A DNA stretch of 64,000 nucleotides from Candidatus Melainabacteria bacterium (GCA_013288645.1 JABDBL010000012.1:1-64000); one strand, 5' to 3'. Positions 33,644-43,067 are shown, counted from the first letter of the stretch. The notes: a model not told the origin generated them from the sequence alone. Program-made: numbers and translations.

Positions 33644-33775
33644 ATGGGCTCGGGAGCAAATTCGCCTGACATGATGTTGCAGGTGCCGGTGCCCACTAGT
33701 GTTCCAACCAGCTCGACGGCGGTTCCGTCTCCGGCTAGCAGCGCCGCTGTTTCCAAGGACGCCGGCGCTAAGTAA
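33644..33775 (+). CDS. Possible small Ser/Ala/Pro-rich protein
   Basis: 43 codons (MGSGANSPDMMLQVPVPTS...), low complexity, in the leader of the island; a GTG five codons earlier (33629) is in frame. A strong hairpin (AGCGCCaaAACCGG against CCGGTTcttGGCGCT, about 33800-33835) follows. Coding status doubtful. Confidence 0.3.
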   Translation: MGSGANSPDMMLQVPVPTSVPTSSTAVPSPASSAAVSKDAGAK

Positions 33776-33923
33776 GCGCTGAGCGTTCCCCCTGTGCCAG
33801 CGCCAAAACCGGCTCCGCTCCGGTTCTTGGCGCTGACTAGGCTTACCAGTAATTCCGACTGTTGCCGGCTCTTTGTCCTGGCGCGGTCAATTGAGTTTCA
33901 GATTACTTCTTCGAGAGGAAAAA

Positions 33924-34187
33924 ATGTACAAGCGAATTCTATCCGTGTTCCTTCTGTCGGTTGCACTCACCGCCTCTGGCTGCAGCAATGCAGACATCAG
34001 CGGCGTCAAGGCCTGGGGTGCCAAGCACCACGTGAAACAGTACAGTGGTGGCGTTCTCATTGGCGAGTGGGACTCAACTGGTAAGATCGAGAATGAGACC
34101 CACTCCGACGGTTACTACTTCGAGGACGTCAAGACGAAAAAGATCGTGCGCATCAGCGGCGACGTGCAAATCACTATCGCCGACTAA
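33924..34187 (+). CDS. Small lipoprotein of GC-rich island
   Basis: 87 residues. ATG 33924 follows GAGAGGAA. The N-terminus MYKRILSVFLLSVALTASGC is a lipoprotein signal peptide with lipobox ASGC, cysteine 20. The mature part (QYSGGVLIGEWDSTGKI, SDGYYFEDVKTKKIVRISGD) looks like a small all-beta domain. Probably membrane-anchored on the outer face of the inner membrane or in the outer membrane. Function unknown. Confidence 0.75.
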   Translation: MYKRILSVFLLSVALTASGCSNADISGVKAWGAKHHVKQYSGGVLIGEWDSTGKIENETHSDGYYFEDVKTKKIVRISGDVQITIAD

Positions 34188-34212
34188 ACGTTGCTAGAGA
34201 ACGGGTTATCAC

Positions 34213-34255
34213 GGCATCCGGGCAGCGGGCTAACACCCGCTCTCGGTGCCTTTTT
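34213..34255 (+). terminator. Terminator after the lipoprotein gene
   Basis: GGCATCCG and GCAGCGGG pair with CCCGCT and CGGTGCC in a two-part stem, followed by TTTTTA. About 25 bases past the stop codon. The next gene lies beyond it on the same strand. Confidence 0.7.
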
Positions 34256-34331
34256 ACTGGGTCTGCTACCTACTAGCGGTGGACACGGCATTTCGCTAGG
34301 TCACCGCACTTCCATAGCATTTGAGTGGTTC

Positions 34332-34706
34332 ATGAAAAAGTTTACCGATCTCAAACCCGCTGTTTTAAAGCGCGTTCGTTCGCGTACGATTACTTACGTA
34401 ACCAAGCATCGTTCGCGTATAATCATCCATGACCTTGATGAACGGGCAATGGAGGATCTTAGGAGTTTTGATCTCATGCTCCGCGAACTTGCCGGAGACC
34501 CGCCGTCCGATTGGATGGACGACCAGTCAGTATTCGATGCGCTGCTGCGTCGCTTCGGTGATCTCAATTCTCTCGCCAATCGGTTATCCGACTGGGAGGG
34601 CGCCATGGATTCCCGAGACCAATTTCTCAAATTGGCGATTGTGACATCAGGGTTCTCGTTGGCCCTTAATAGGGCCATGAGGAGAAAGAAAAACTTCCGG
34701 AGTTAA
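34332..34706 (+). CDS. Unknown basic protein of GC-rich island
   Basis: 124 residues from ATG 34332: a basic N-terminal stretch (KPAVLKRVRSRTITYVTKHRS), an acidic middle (DLDERAMEDLRSFDLMLREL) and a basic C-terminus. No clear Shine-Dalgarno; the frame is open further upstream through the terminator, which is unlikely to be coding. Family unknown. Confidence 0.5.
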   Translation: MKKFTDLKPAVLKRVRSRTITYVTKHRSRIIIHDLDERAMEDLRSFDLMLRELAGDPPSDWMDDQSVFDALLRRFGDLNSLANRLSDWEGAMDSRDQFLKLAIVTSGFSLALNRAMRRKKNFRS

Positions 34707-34787
34707 AACGTGCTTCGCTTGATCAAGCCGCGGTGGTTACCGGTGCGTCATCGGACGACCGCCGCGGGCAAACTTACAGTCCTCGAA

Positions 34788-34820
34788 GGAGAGGGACATC
34801 CTCTCCAGTTTTTCTTTTTT
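34788..34820 (+). terminator. Terminator of the 33.4-34.8 kb island
   Basis: GGAGAGG-gacat-CCTCTCC followed by AGTTTTTCTTTTTTT. A longer CCGCGG/CCGCGG stem lies just before it. Confidence 0.8.
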
Positions 34821-34904
34821 TACTATCTTTTGCTGCATTTTGCCGCCAAAATATGATGGGTTGCCCCTGATGCCGTCCGCTTGTCCTGATTTACAAATAA
34901 AAAA

Positions 34905-34978
34905 GCCTACAAAAAAGGAAATCGCTCAAAAACAGCGACTCAGCGCTACCTGAGTCATTGTTTAAGAGCGATTTCCTT
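34905..34978 (-). terminator. Terminator of the minus-strand island gene at 35.0 kb
   Basis: Arms AAGGAAATCGCT and AGCGATTTCCTT with a structured loop; on the minus strand it is followed by TTTTTTGTAGGCTTTTTTAT. It faces the previous island's terminator tail to tail. Confidence 0.75.
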
Positions 34979-35047
34979 GGGCTTTGTTTTATCCGGGCAG
35001 CCCACCGGGAATGTTGTAGCGTATTTTACCTTGGAGCCTATGGTCGT

Positions 35048-35638
35048 TCAGGCGGGGTCGGGCTCCTTAAGCTTCCGTTTGGGTACCCCATTTTTGGTGT
35101 AATGGTACAGATCAGGGAGCATGGTCCCTGCGACCCGCCCGTGGATCCGCTCCTCCAAAATGGCGAACGGCCACTTGGGATCTTGCCTGAGAAGTACGGC
35201 CAGCCCAGCCATGGCGTTGTTCTGATCCACCACGACACGCCGTCCTTTGGCGGCGTAGGTGAGGATGGTCAGCAGCACCTTCTTTTTGGGTTTCTTGCCG
35301 TACTGACGGTGTTTGCCCATCTGACGGGCACGATTGGCCGCGCGGCGGGCTCGACGCTCACTGATCAGGTTTGGATTCTTGGCGGCGGCAACCACACGGA
35401 CGGGCTTGGCGCCTCTCCAGTCCCAGCCGGCCTGTGCCCGATTCTTTCCCTGGTTCCGTTCGGGTAAGTACTGCCAACAGTGGTCGTAAAACTTCAGTTC
35501 GGCAGGGTCGGTGATCATGAATTGTCGCACCGTGGCGCCCTCTCGCCTCAGCGCGTCTTGGTTAAGCTCACAGCGGATCTCGAAACCCTCAATCACGTCC
35601 AGTCTGGAACCGTTGATCTCGATCGCCGACTTTTTCAT
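35048..35638 (-). CDS. Unknown basic protein of GC-rich island, 196 aa
   Basis: 196 residues. An N-terminal alpha/beta part (about 1-70), a very basic middle (SERRARRAANRARQMGKHRQ, GKKPKKK) suggesting nucleic-acid contact, and a C-terminal part with GRVAGTMLPDLYHYTKNG. Single gene of its island, with a leader of about 300 bases containing a strong hairpin. No family recognised. Confidence 0.6.
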   Translation of the reverse strand: MKKSAIEINGSRLDVIEGFEIRCELNQDALRREGATVRQFMITDPAELKFYDHCWQYLPERNQGKNRAQAGWDWRGAKPVRVVAAAKNPNLISERRARRAANRARQMGKHRQYGKKPKKKVLLTILTYAAKGRRVVVDQNNAMAGLAVLLRQDPKWPFAILEERIHGRVAGTMLPDLYHYTKNGVPKRKLKEPDPA

Positions 35639-35783
35639 CGGATTTTCCGTTAAGAAAGGTGCCGTATCGGCAAGCGTTTACGCCGCGCCAGCCGATTTGG
35701 TTTTGGGAAATCAATGCCACTCGAACGAAACAGAGCGATGCGCCCACGGGGAAACATCGCCGACCATCATCTATCCAGCGGAA

Positions 35784-35809
35784 AAAACTACGGCAGCTGC
35801 CGTAGTTTT
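35784..35809 (-). terminator. Hairpin in the leader of the 35-kb island gene (possible attenuator)
   Basis: Perfect palindrome with 13-base arms AAAACTACGGCAG/CTGCCGTAGTTTT. On the minus strand it is followed by TTCC and lies 145 bases upstream of the start codon. Its form is that of an intrinsic terminator placed in the 5' leader. Confidence 0.5.
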
Positions 35810-35937
35810 ATTTCTCCGCTTAAGTTTGCTTTTGCTGTTTTGGCCCGAGTTTTTCCTCACCACCAAAAATGGTTCAATGAGGTTTTATCCAGGCGTGCAT
35901 TCCTTTGCTTAGTTGGTTAAATCCATGTGACTAGACA

Positions 35938-35963
35938 GAGATAACCTACACTGTCAAATTTTC
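35938..35963 (-). promoter_or_regulatory. Shared island 5' motif, 35-kb island
   Basis: Minus strand GAAAATTTGACA, GTGTAG, GTTATCTC. It points to the gene at 35638, 300 bases away. The sequence from 35964 to 36318 is AT-rich and has no gene. Confidence 0.55.
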
Positions 35964-36318
35964 AGACTACATGCAAGCATGACACGAAAACACGACATCC
36001 TTCAAAACGCAAGCAGAGCTTGACAATGCCCTAATGTATTGATCTGAGCTGCGTGAATCCACCATAAGTAAGCAATATTAAATAAGCACTTAACAACTAT
36101 ATATAGCCTCGCTACCTAAGCAATGCTTACAGCGATATACCACAGCATGAACACTTGCCAACACTTGCTAGCGCAAGCAGGGCATAGTTGTAAAGTATTA
36201 TTTTAATATTGTCATGCGGAATAATAAATACTAATTATCAGGACCAATAAATGCGGATTATTAAGCAGAGACCGTATTTGACCCGCATGTCTTGTTTGGA
36301 TGTCATGATTGATTTGCT

Positions 36319-36350
36319 GAAAAATTTTTGACTAAAGTATAGGTATCGTT
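36319..36350 (+). promoter_or_regulatory. Shared island 5' motif, island at 36.3-38.4 kb
   Basis: GAAAAATTTTTGACTAAAG, then TATAGGTATCGTT. Two extra bases lie between the TTTGAC and GGTATCG blocks. It is back to back with the preceding minus-strand copy, about 355 bases apart. Confidence 0.55.
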
Positions 36351-36522
36351 CAACCCCGTTTATTCACTAAGCACCATACCCGAACAGCCCCATCACTATA
36401 GTCCGATGCAATATCCTGTGGCACCCAGCCGCGAAACGAACATCGGACTCGCTTTGGTCATTGGAGACCATGGGGGTTTGGGAAGAAAGCTTTGCCGGAA
36501 AAACGGAGAAAAGGAGGACGAT

Positions 36523-36897
36523 ATGACGACCGCTATACGGCAGCGGCACATGAAGATCAGCAACGGGAATGGCACTTTCTCTGCCGGGGCTCCGCAACAT
36601 TTCCCGTTCAGTCAGTCAGGCTGGTGGGTCCAGGCCAGTGAAACCCAACTGGACCTGGCCGACGGGGATGCGGAAAAGATGGCACTGCGCATCTCGGAGA
36701 CCTGCGAGGTCCATATCGGGATTGGCACTATCACCGACGCCGAAGCATTCGCCGATGGGGAATTCGGCGGACTGCAAGCATCAGACGTCACCGGCTACTG
36801 GGGACAGCGGGGAGAGGTGGTCTATGCCATCTATATTGGCACCATCTTACCCCAAGAGGATCTTGCCTGGCTGCTGCACCGGGGCTCGCCCGCTTGA
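36523..36897 (+). CDS. Unknown protein of GC-rich island, 124 aa
   Basis: ATG 36523 follows AAAGGAGG by a normal gap. Predicted soluble; SQSGWWVQASETQLDLADG and GLQASDVTGYWGQRGEVVYA suggest a small alpha/beta domain. A hairpin GTCCGATG/CATCGGAC lies in the leader. Family unknown. Confidence 0.6.
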   Translation: MTTAIRQRHMKISNGNGTFSAGAPQHFPFSQSGWWVQASETQLDLADGDAEKMALRISETCEVHIGIGTITDAEAFADGEFGGLQASDVTGYWGQRGEVVYAIYIGTILPQEDLAWLLHRGSPA

Positions 36898-37094
36898 TCT
36901 GTGCATTGGAAAATGCCCGACGATGCGCAGCACCGTGCCATCGGGAGCGAGTTTAACCCAAGTCATCCCTTGAAAGGAGAACCATGAAAATAAGGCATAA
37001 ATGGTCGGCCGACTGACCATCGACGCCCAGTCGTAAACTGGTGCTACAACATTTAGTCCCGCGAACTCCCAGGACGCTCTGGCAATGGATGACC

Positions 37095-37170
37095 AGGAAA
37101 ATCGGCAGGTTAGATGACGGCCGGTTAGGAGTTTCGAAAGTGGTTTCTGTTCGAATCCCAACCAGGGAAT
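37095..37170 (+). other. Degenerate tRNA T-arm-like sequence
   Basis: TCTGTTCGAATCCCAACC (about 37146-37163) has the invariant GTTCGAATC loop, but the flanking stem does not pair well. It sits between the two genes of the island, like the better copy at 23243. Confidence 0.3.
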
Positions 37171-37301
37171 GCGCCGATTGTTATCGGCGCTGGCCGTTTC
37201 ATCGCTATTGCGGACTAAACGCACAGGGAGACAGTCCCGTCCTGCCGAGGTGGTGCCTAACACCTTGGGTCCGTCAGGAAAAGTCTCGAAAGGAGACAAA
37301 A

Positions 37302-38015
37302 ATGGCGCGCTCGCTCAATGTTCCGGCGGCTACTCGCTTCGCGTTCGCCAAGGCCAACAAGTATCTGAAGAAGGGCATCCCGATGACTATCCACCCGCCT
37401 CGAGTGGTCGAGCAGATCGACAGGGGCTCCAGACGGGTCGTGGTGGGCGGTCGCTATCGCGACTCAGAGGTGCGCCTCACCATCATCGAAACCAAAATCG
37501 GCAAGTTCTGGAAGCGGCGACTGGCGCGAGTGGAGGGCGAGATCACGGTGCACCCGTTGATCAGGTCGTCACTTGTCTGGACATTCTTCGCGGTGCTCTT
37601 GGCCCGGCATCGCTTCCGTGGGCTGCCGCTGGATACGGAGATCTGGCGGGAGGGCCGAGAGAAGGTGCTCTTCGCCTTCGACGTGACCAAGGATGGACCT
37701 CGCCCGGCCCGTCCCAAGATCAAGAAGCTGAAAACGGTCGACGGGAAGGTGTGCCTCATACAATGGGCCATCAGCACGCAGACGATCAGAATCGCGGACG
37801 GGGAATTCCCGCAGTGTTCGTGTCGGTTGTTCGATCCTTGCAAGGCGCGCTATATCCGATTCAAGGAAGATGTGGACACTCGTCAGCACCGCGATGACCA
37901 GATCTACGTCGCCTCGGTCAGCGGCTACGACAACGGGTATCTCAATCTCGCCACCGGCTTCCTCAAACGAAATGGGGACAATGATTTCGACGATGACGAT
38001 TTCGACGGTCTCTGA
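37302..38015 (+). CDS. Unknown protein of GC-rich island, 237 aa
   Basis: ATG 37302 follows AAAGGAG. Basic N-terminal half (RGSRRVVVGGRYRDSEVRL), a hydrophobic stretch SSLVWTFFAVLLA near 95 that could be one membrane segment, cysteines CSCRLFDPC near 185, and a strongly acidic tail (NGDNDFDDDDFDGL). No domain recognised. Second gene of the island. Confidence 0.65.
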   Translation: MARSLNVPAATRFAFAKANKYLKKGIPMTIHPPRVVEQIDRGSRRVVVGGRYRDSEVRLTIIETKIGKFWKRRLARVEGEITVHPLIRSSLVWTFFAVLLARHRFRGLPLDTEIWREGREKVLFAFDVTKDGPRPARPKIKKLKTVDGKVCLIQWAISTQTIRIADGEFPQCSCRLFDPCKARYIRFKEDVDTRQHRDDQIYVASVSGYDNGYLNLATGFLKRNGDNDFDDDDFDGL

Positions 38016-38324
38016 TCTCGACGTGAGTGGCTCGCCCAGGTCCGCGTCGCTGACACTGGTAACGTACCAGCGCGACGCCGATAAGCTCGAGAGCCCTAGT
38101 CCAAGCGGAGAAGATGGCATCGTAACGACCTACGATGCCATCTTGATGCTGATCATCTAATCCCCCACCGGGCTCTGGAACCCTGGCGGCACCGCGTTGC
38201 GCGGGCCGCTGGGTCAAATTCGGCAACTCAACACGGGTAGTCGGAATCGGAACCGACTATGTCAACGGGCGAGGCTCTCATAAGTGCATCGTCTGGCTCA
38301 ACACCAGCGAGTGAAATCCCTCGT

Positions 38325-38383
38325 GACGAACCACGGCCAATCTGGCGGGCAGCGCCCCGGCATTTTGGCCGCTTTTCGTCTTT
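38325..38383 (+). terminator. Terminator of the 36.3-38.4 kb island
   Basis: GACGAA and CGGCCAA pair with TTGGCCG and TTCGTC around a GC loop, followed by TTTATAG and, after a gap, TTTCTCTTTTTAC. An extra hairpin GATGGCATCGTA/TACGATGCCATC lies at about 38112-38143. Confidence 0.7.
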
Positions 38384-38490
38384 ATAGCGAGTTTCTCTTT
38401 TTACTTTTCACCCGACTCTGATGTTTTCTTTCTGTTGGAAAGCGTAGATTAGTTTTCCGTTGTCTTTTTATTTTTAGCCAGGAATATCTA

Positions 38491-39399
38491 TTAAACCGGC
38501 AACATTATGCCGTATCTTTTCACCGTCGCTGCGCTTAGGTATTCACCAAATCTGGTGGCTAATTCACCCCTGCCACCACTGTTGCTTGCATTAGACAACC
38601 AGGTGCGTCTTAATACTTCGGCTGATACGTCAATATGCGCCTGCCAACCTATTCTTTTAAGAACAAATGTTATGCCCGAAATAGACAGGCGCTCGCCATC
38701 CTTTGTTAACCAAAGGGCTTTTTCTGTTGTTTTCGCTATAAATTTCTCGCGTTCTTTCAACCATTGTTTAAGAGCAATTGTAGCCTGACTATGCAAAGGA
38801 ATTTTGGTTACGAAACCAGGCATTCTGTCGTCTAAACAAAGGTAAGCAATGCTGTTTTCTTCGCTTGTGTTATTGTCATCATTGGCTGAGTGATCAACAA
38901 TCAAGAAGTCTGTCATATTTAGTCGGGCACAATCACCAATCCTTAAACCGGTATAGAAAAGCACCAGGGCAAGCGCTCTGTCTCTGGCTAATTCTTGCCG
39001 TCTGACCGAAAGCATAAAATCACTTTGCTCTTTTGCACTCAGTACTTTTAATGCTCTGTAATAACAGCGCTCCCTTTTGAGCTGTGCTGCTTTCAGACCT
39101 AAAAATTGGCAAAAGTTATTTAAAGCGTTGACATTAGCGTTAATTGATCGCGCTTGTCCTTTGGAGTGTTTGAGAAAATTTAAATATAGTGCCATTGTCT
39201 CATCAGTGGCGCTTAAATTATTGAGCGGATTTTCGCTTAAATTTGCATATTCGCGAAAAAGAAGAAAATGTTTTATGCGCGAATAATACGCTCGCTGCGT
39301 ATTCTCTGAAACAGACTGCCGTGCCAACCACTCTTTATAAGACTGCAGATAAATATTATAAGCAGCGCTGGACGGATAAACGGTTACTGGAAATCTCAT
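38491..39399 (-). CDS. Degenerate tyrosine recombinase family protein (copy 2)
   Basis: 302 residues, paralogous over its whole length to the protein at 2493-3425. First arginine in YTGLRIGDC, second in EVLRRTWL with glutamate where the box II histidine belongs. GE stands in place of box III GH, and the putative nucleophile is the tyrosine in VKRYGI. The same substitutions in both copies argue for a distinct subfamily and against random decay. Starts 12 bases after the TPR gene, so the two form an operon. Confidence 0.75.
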   Translation of the reverse strand: MRFPVTVYPSSAAYNIYLQSYKEWLARQSVSENTQRAYYSRIKHFLLFREYANLSENPLNNLSATDETMALYLNFLKHSKGQARSINANVNALNNFCQFLGLKAAQLKRERCYYRALKVLSAKEQSDFMLSVRRQELARDRALALVLFYTGLRIGDCARLNMTDFLIVDHSANDDNNTSEENSIAYLCLDDRMPGFVTKIPLHSQATIALKQWLKEREKFIAKTTEKALWLTKDGERLSISGITFVLKRIGWQAHIDVSAEVLRRTWLSNASNSGGRGELATRFGEYLSAATVKRYGIMLPV

Positions 39400-39411
39400 A
39401 TAGCACCTCGT

Positions 39412-40029
39412 CTATTGATCGTTGGCATCTTTTGATGCAAATAATGCCATTAATTTTTCTTCGTTCTCTAATTTTTTGATCTGATGAATCAAGCTATTAA
39501 CAATTTGTGCTTCGTTCAAGTGCTTTTGCACGCATAATACCCACGATAGGTCAATGAGCGAGTCAAGCAAAATAGACGTGTCTGCTTCTTGTGAAAGCAA
39601 ATAAACTCGCTCAACGATTTCGAAGCATTTTTTAAACTCGGCCATATCTTCTTGCAGAACGTTAAGCTGGGCCAGTCTAATCATTAAGCAGGCATATTGC
39701 AGGACGTTGTGCTTTGGCAAAAGCTCGCTGTTTTGAAGCGCTTTGGTATACCATTGTTTTGCTAAATCATAACGCCCTTCATTTATATAGGTATCCGCAA
39801 TATTTACTATCAAGGTCACTAGCTGAGCTGGTCTGTTTGCACATTCTTCTAGTTGTTTAATAGCGGCGCGAAACATCTGCCGTGCTTTTTGAAAATCCCC
39901 CTTTTTACTGGCTTGTAATCCTATTTCTATACACGATGGCACTTTGTAAGCAACTGCTTTTGTTTCAAGAGTTGCTGCAATCTCTTCAAGCTCCTTGCCT
40001 GGGAGCTCAAAAGCATGTTCGGCCGTCAT
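39412..40029 (-). CDS. TPR-like helical repeat protein (copy 2)
   Basis: 205 residues, paralogue of the gene at 3607-4158: PSCIEIGLQASKKGDFQKAR, INEGRYDLAKQWYTKALQ and LIDLSWVLCVQKHLNEA align. An N-terminal stretch of about 30 residues is specific to this copy. Co-directional and nearly contiguous with the recombinase-like gene. The region 40030-40610 upstream has no recognised gene. Confidence 0.75.
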   Translation of the reverse strand: MTAEHAFELPGKELEEIAATLETKAVAYKVPSCIEIGLQASKKGDFQKARQMFRAAIKQLEECANRPAQLVTLIVNIADTYINEGRYDLAKQWYTKALQNSELLPKHNVLQYACLMIRLAQLNVLQEDMAEFKKCFEIVERVYLLSQEADTSILLDSLIDLSWVLCVQKHLNEAQIVNSLIHQIKKLENEEKLMALFASKDANDQ

Positions 40030-40610
40030 TCGGTTTTCCTTTTCTTAAATCCTGCTGCAAAGTTAATCGACTATAAACTCGGCTTTATGCCTCAGCAGAG
40101 CAAATGCGTATATTTTATGGACCCTGTGACTGCGGGTCGTTTCAGTGTATTGGGGTCTGCTAGTGACCGGTTGAAGTGCCAACATATTTATAGTATTGCA
40201 TTTAGTATCACCTGTCGAGTTGAATATTTTTTAGCTCTCAGATACTCAATTGTCTTGTTCGTAATACTCTACCATTGCCCTCTTCTTTATTAAGGAGGCT
40301 GCTTGTGATCTGTTCAATTTAGGATTCGCTAAAATAGTATTGCATCTGATACCACTTTGTCGAGTTCATTATTTTTTAGCTTTTATTTTTGGCAGTCTGA
40401 TAATTTTGCTTCTTGACTAGTTGCCTTTGTGCAGTCTCTGTCTTGATTTGAAAGATAAAATACCTTCTCATTAATAATAACGATGTCACGAATTAGCTAC
40501 TTTTCAAACAGCTTCATGCATCGCAAGTAGATAACAAGTGGTAACTAACAGAACGCCAATTATTAACGGTAAGCTTTGTTTTGGCATATTGCCGCATGTT
40601 TGATTCACTT

Positions 40611-40925
40611 TTAAAACTTCTCCGGTAAACATTTTATGCCTAACTTTTTTGCCGCTGTACGCAGACTTTTATCAAGAGAACCCAAAGGGAGTCCTTGCCG
40701 TAAACCTAATTCTAAATAAGCCGCATCATAAACCGAAAGCTTATGAGCGTGCGCTAAAGTTGATGTTTCATTCCAGGCTTGCTGATGCGCTTCTTGGTCA
40801 ATATTAATGGGAAGCTTTTGCAGCAGTACCATTTGCTGATGACGCTCAGCACTGTCGAGTCTGCCAGCACGTTCTGCCATTAATAAAACATTATTCACTT
40901 CCCATATCCACAAAGAGGGCACCAA
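40611..40925 (-). pseudogene. VapC-type PIN toxin lacking its N-terminus
   Basis: 104 codons beginning in VPSLWIWEVNNVLLMAERAG, which in full-length proteins lies about 40 residues in. It continues through SVYDAAYLELGLRQGLPL and SLDKSLRTAAKKLG. The first strand with the leading catalytic aspartate is missing, and no antitoxin gene is next to it. Decayed. Confidence 0.65.
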
Positions 40926-41053
40926 GCGCGCCGTGAGCAGTGCCCTTCAAATGGTTGCATGATGAACACGCCGGCAATTTGTTATACTGCTGGCTGAACT
41001 TTATTTCTACTTTTGCGTATATATAAAAATGAGTAGATAAGGAGGTTATTTAT

Positions 41054-41350
41054 ATGAGTTTGACTCTTAAATCTTTACAGACAGAGATGCGCAGTTCGTT
41101 TGCTGAAATGTCGCTTCGTATTGATAATCTTAACGAAAGGACTGATCATATCTTGCTCAGACTCGATGTTCATATTAAAGAAACAGATTTTCGCTTTCGC
41201 AAGATTGATCAGCGCTTCGATGAAATTGATCGAAGATTTGATAAACTCACAGACGATATCGTCGCTTCTTTCTCGTCTTATTCTTCTAATATAGAAAAAA
41301 TGCTCAGTAATCACGAAAATCGTATTACGATTTTGGAGAAGAGGCATTGA
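41054..41350 (+). CDS. Small coiled-coil protein
   Basis: 98 residues with AAGGAGG before the ATG. Heptad-like repeats (MSLRIDNLNERTDHILLRLD, FRKIDQRFDEIDRRFDKL) predict a long coiled coil. Similar small proteins occur as antitoxin-like or structural coiled coils. No enzymatic motif. Confidence 0.65.
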   Translation: MSLTLKSLQTEMRSSFAEMSLRIDNLNERTDHILLRLDVHIKETDFRFRKIDQRFDEIDRRFDKLTDDIVASFSSYSSNIEKMLSNHENRITILEKRH

Positions 41351-41397
41351 TTGTCTATAATCTCTAAAGCGGGCGTCGCAACCAATAACCCCTGGAA

Positions 41398-42489
41398 TTA
41401 ATTACCATCCATGCTTTCTTTTAGTTTGCGCTCATTGTCATCCATGATGCTGGCTTCAATTAATTTATCCAGGTCGCCCTCTAAAATTTGCTGCAAAGAA
41501 AAATTCATATTTAGTCTGTGATCGGTAACCCGATTGTCTTTGAAATTGTAAGTGCGTATTTTTTCAGAGCGATCACCTGTACCCACTTGAGATTTGCGCT
41601 CATCATAAATAGCTTTTTGCTGTGCTTGCATTTCACGATCGTATAATTTTGCCCGTAAAATTTGTTTAGCTCTTTCTTTATTTTGCAATTGACTGCGTTC
41701 TTCTGAGCAAGCTACGAATAATCCTGATGGCTTGTGCACTATGCGCACTGCTGTTTCTACTTTATTGACGTTTTGTCCACCGGCGCCACCTGAGCGCATT
41801 GTGGTTATTTCTAAATCTTTTTCGTTCAATTGAATATCTATTTCGTCTACTTCAGGCATAACAGCTACTGTTGCTAGTGAAGTATGCACCCGTCCAGAAG
41901 CTTCTGTGGCTGGCACTCGTTGTACGCGATGCCCACCCGATTCATATTTAAATCTGGCATAAGCGCCATCGCCTTTTAGAGAAACAATTACTTCTTTATA
42001 GCCGCCCACTTCGCCAGGACTATTGCTTACAATTTGGGCAGTCCAGCCGTGGCTATCAGCGTATCTTAAATACATGCGTAGCAGATCGCCAGCAAAAAGC
42101 GAAGCCTCGTCGCCCCCGGCAGCACCTCTGATTTCAACCATAACGTCTTTATCGTCATTTGGATCTTTGGGCAAAAGCAAAATTTTAAGTTGTTCACTTA
42201 ATTGAATATCGCGCTTTTGCAAGCCAGTCAGTTCTTCTTCCACCAATTCGCGCATTTCTTTATCAGTTTCTTCACGCAGCATTTTTTGTGTGCCTGCGAT
42301 TTGCTCTTGCACAGATTGCCAGTCATGATAAGTATTAACGGTTTGTTCTAAGCTATGACGAGTCTTAGCTGTTTGTCTAAAAACGGCTTGGTCAGCCAAA
42401 ACTTCTGGCTGCGAAAGCTTCTCCGTTAGCTCATTGTAACGGCGTTCGATTTCTTGCAGTTTTTCTTTAAAGTGATATATGGGTGACAT
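41398..42489 (-). CDS. prfA: Peptide chain release factor 1
   Basis: 363 residues. GGQ-loop [20 protein letters not shown] (about 227-246), the codon-recognition part around [14 protein letters not shown], and the C-terminal [13 protein letters not shown] are typical. Recognises UAA/UAG and hydrolyses peptidyl-tRNA; its GGQ glutamine is the PrmC substrate. Backbone composition, start ATG 42489. Confidence 0.95.
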   Translation of the reverse strand: MSPIYHFKEKLQEIERRYNELTEKLSQPEVLADQAVFRQTAKTRHSLEQTVNTYHDWQSVQEQIAGTQKMLREETDKEMRELVEEELTGLQKRDIQLSEQLKILLLPKDPNDDKDVMVEIRGAAGGDEASLFAGDLLRMYLRYADSHGWTAQIVSNSPGEVGGYKEVIVSLKGDGAYARFKYESGGHRVQRVPATEASGRVHTSLATVAVMPEVDEIDIQLNEKDLEITTMRSGGAGGQNVNKVETAVRIVHKPSGLFVACSEERSQLQNKERAKQILRAKLYDREMQAQQKAIYDERKSQVGTGDRSEKIRTYNFKDNRVTDHRLNMNFSLQQILEGDLDKLIEASIMDDNERKLKESMDGN

Positions 42490-42837
42490 AACAGAAATAA
42501 AAATAAAGTCTAAAGAAATTCAACTCTGGCAATGAAACTAATTGCTAGAGAGTGAGGGATTCTACCATAGCAGTTTTTATAATTTCCATCGATCCGTGAA
42601 ATCTCTGATCAAAGGCACGGATGCAACACGTGATATCAAAGCATAAAATTCTGTGTAAATGCTGAGTAAAGCACTTAGAGGAACGTTTGCCTCAGCTAAA
42701 TTCTGTTAGTACATTGCGCCAACTCCGCCAGCGTTAAAGTTGCGTTAGCTAATTTTCTACAACTTATTATAATTGATTAACCGTTTTTATATTAACAAGC
42801 GCTAAATACCCAGTCCGGCGCTTGATTTCACCCATAG
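42490..42837. other. AT-rich gap upstream of prfA
   Basis: No gene or RNA recognised before the island motif at 42838. Confidence 0.4.
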
Positions 42838-42862
42838 TAATTTGCCAAGCTTTGGTATCGCT
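42838..42862 (+). promoter_or_regulatory. Shared island 5' motif before a non-coding unit
   Basis: TAATTTGCCA, AGCTTT, GGTATCGCT. A clear copy of the motif. What follows is a short GC-rich stretch without ORF, which makes this copy informative: the motif does not need a protein gene. Confidence 0.55.
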
Positions 42863-42864
42863 AT

Positions 42865-42995
42865 CACTCCAACAAAAAATCCCAGCATTTAACCGTTAAA
42901 ATCGGAAGCTAGGAGCGGTCCCCTGCCCGGACTCGGGAGTGTCAGGATAACCCACTGCATTCCCGGGCTTCTGTGCTTTTTGTGAGATATTTTTG
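42865..42995 (+). ncRNA. Putative structured small RNA
   Basis: About 130 bases, GC-rich in the middle, without start-stop pair of use. CTCGGGAGTG pairs with CACT(GCA)TTCCCG, GGAAGC with GCTTCT, and the 5' ACAAAAA may pair with TTTTTGT. The 3' end has TTTTTG and ATATTTTTG. It does not match SRP RNA, tmRNA or RNase P by eye; 6S-like architecture is possible but not shown. Confidence 0.4.
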
Positions 42996-43067
42996 CTCTT
43001 ATTCCTTTGTAAAAAAAGAACCAATTCTTAATTGCCTGTCGAGTAAATATGTGTAACAATGTTATAC

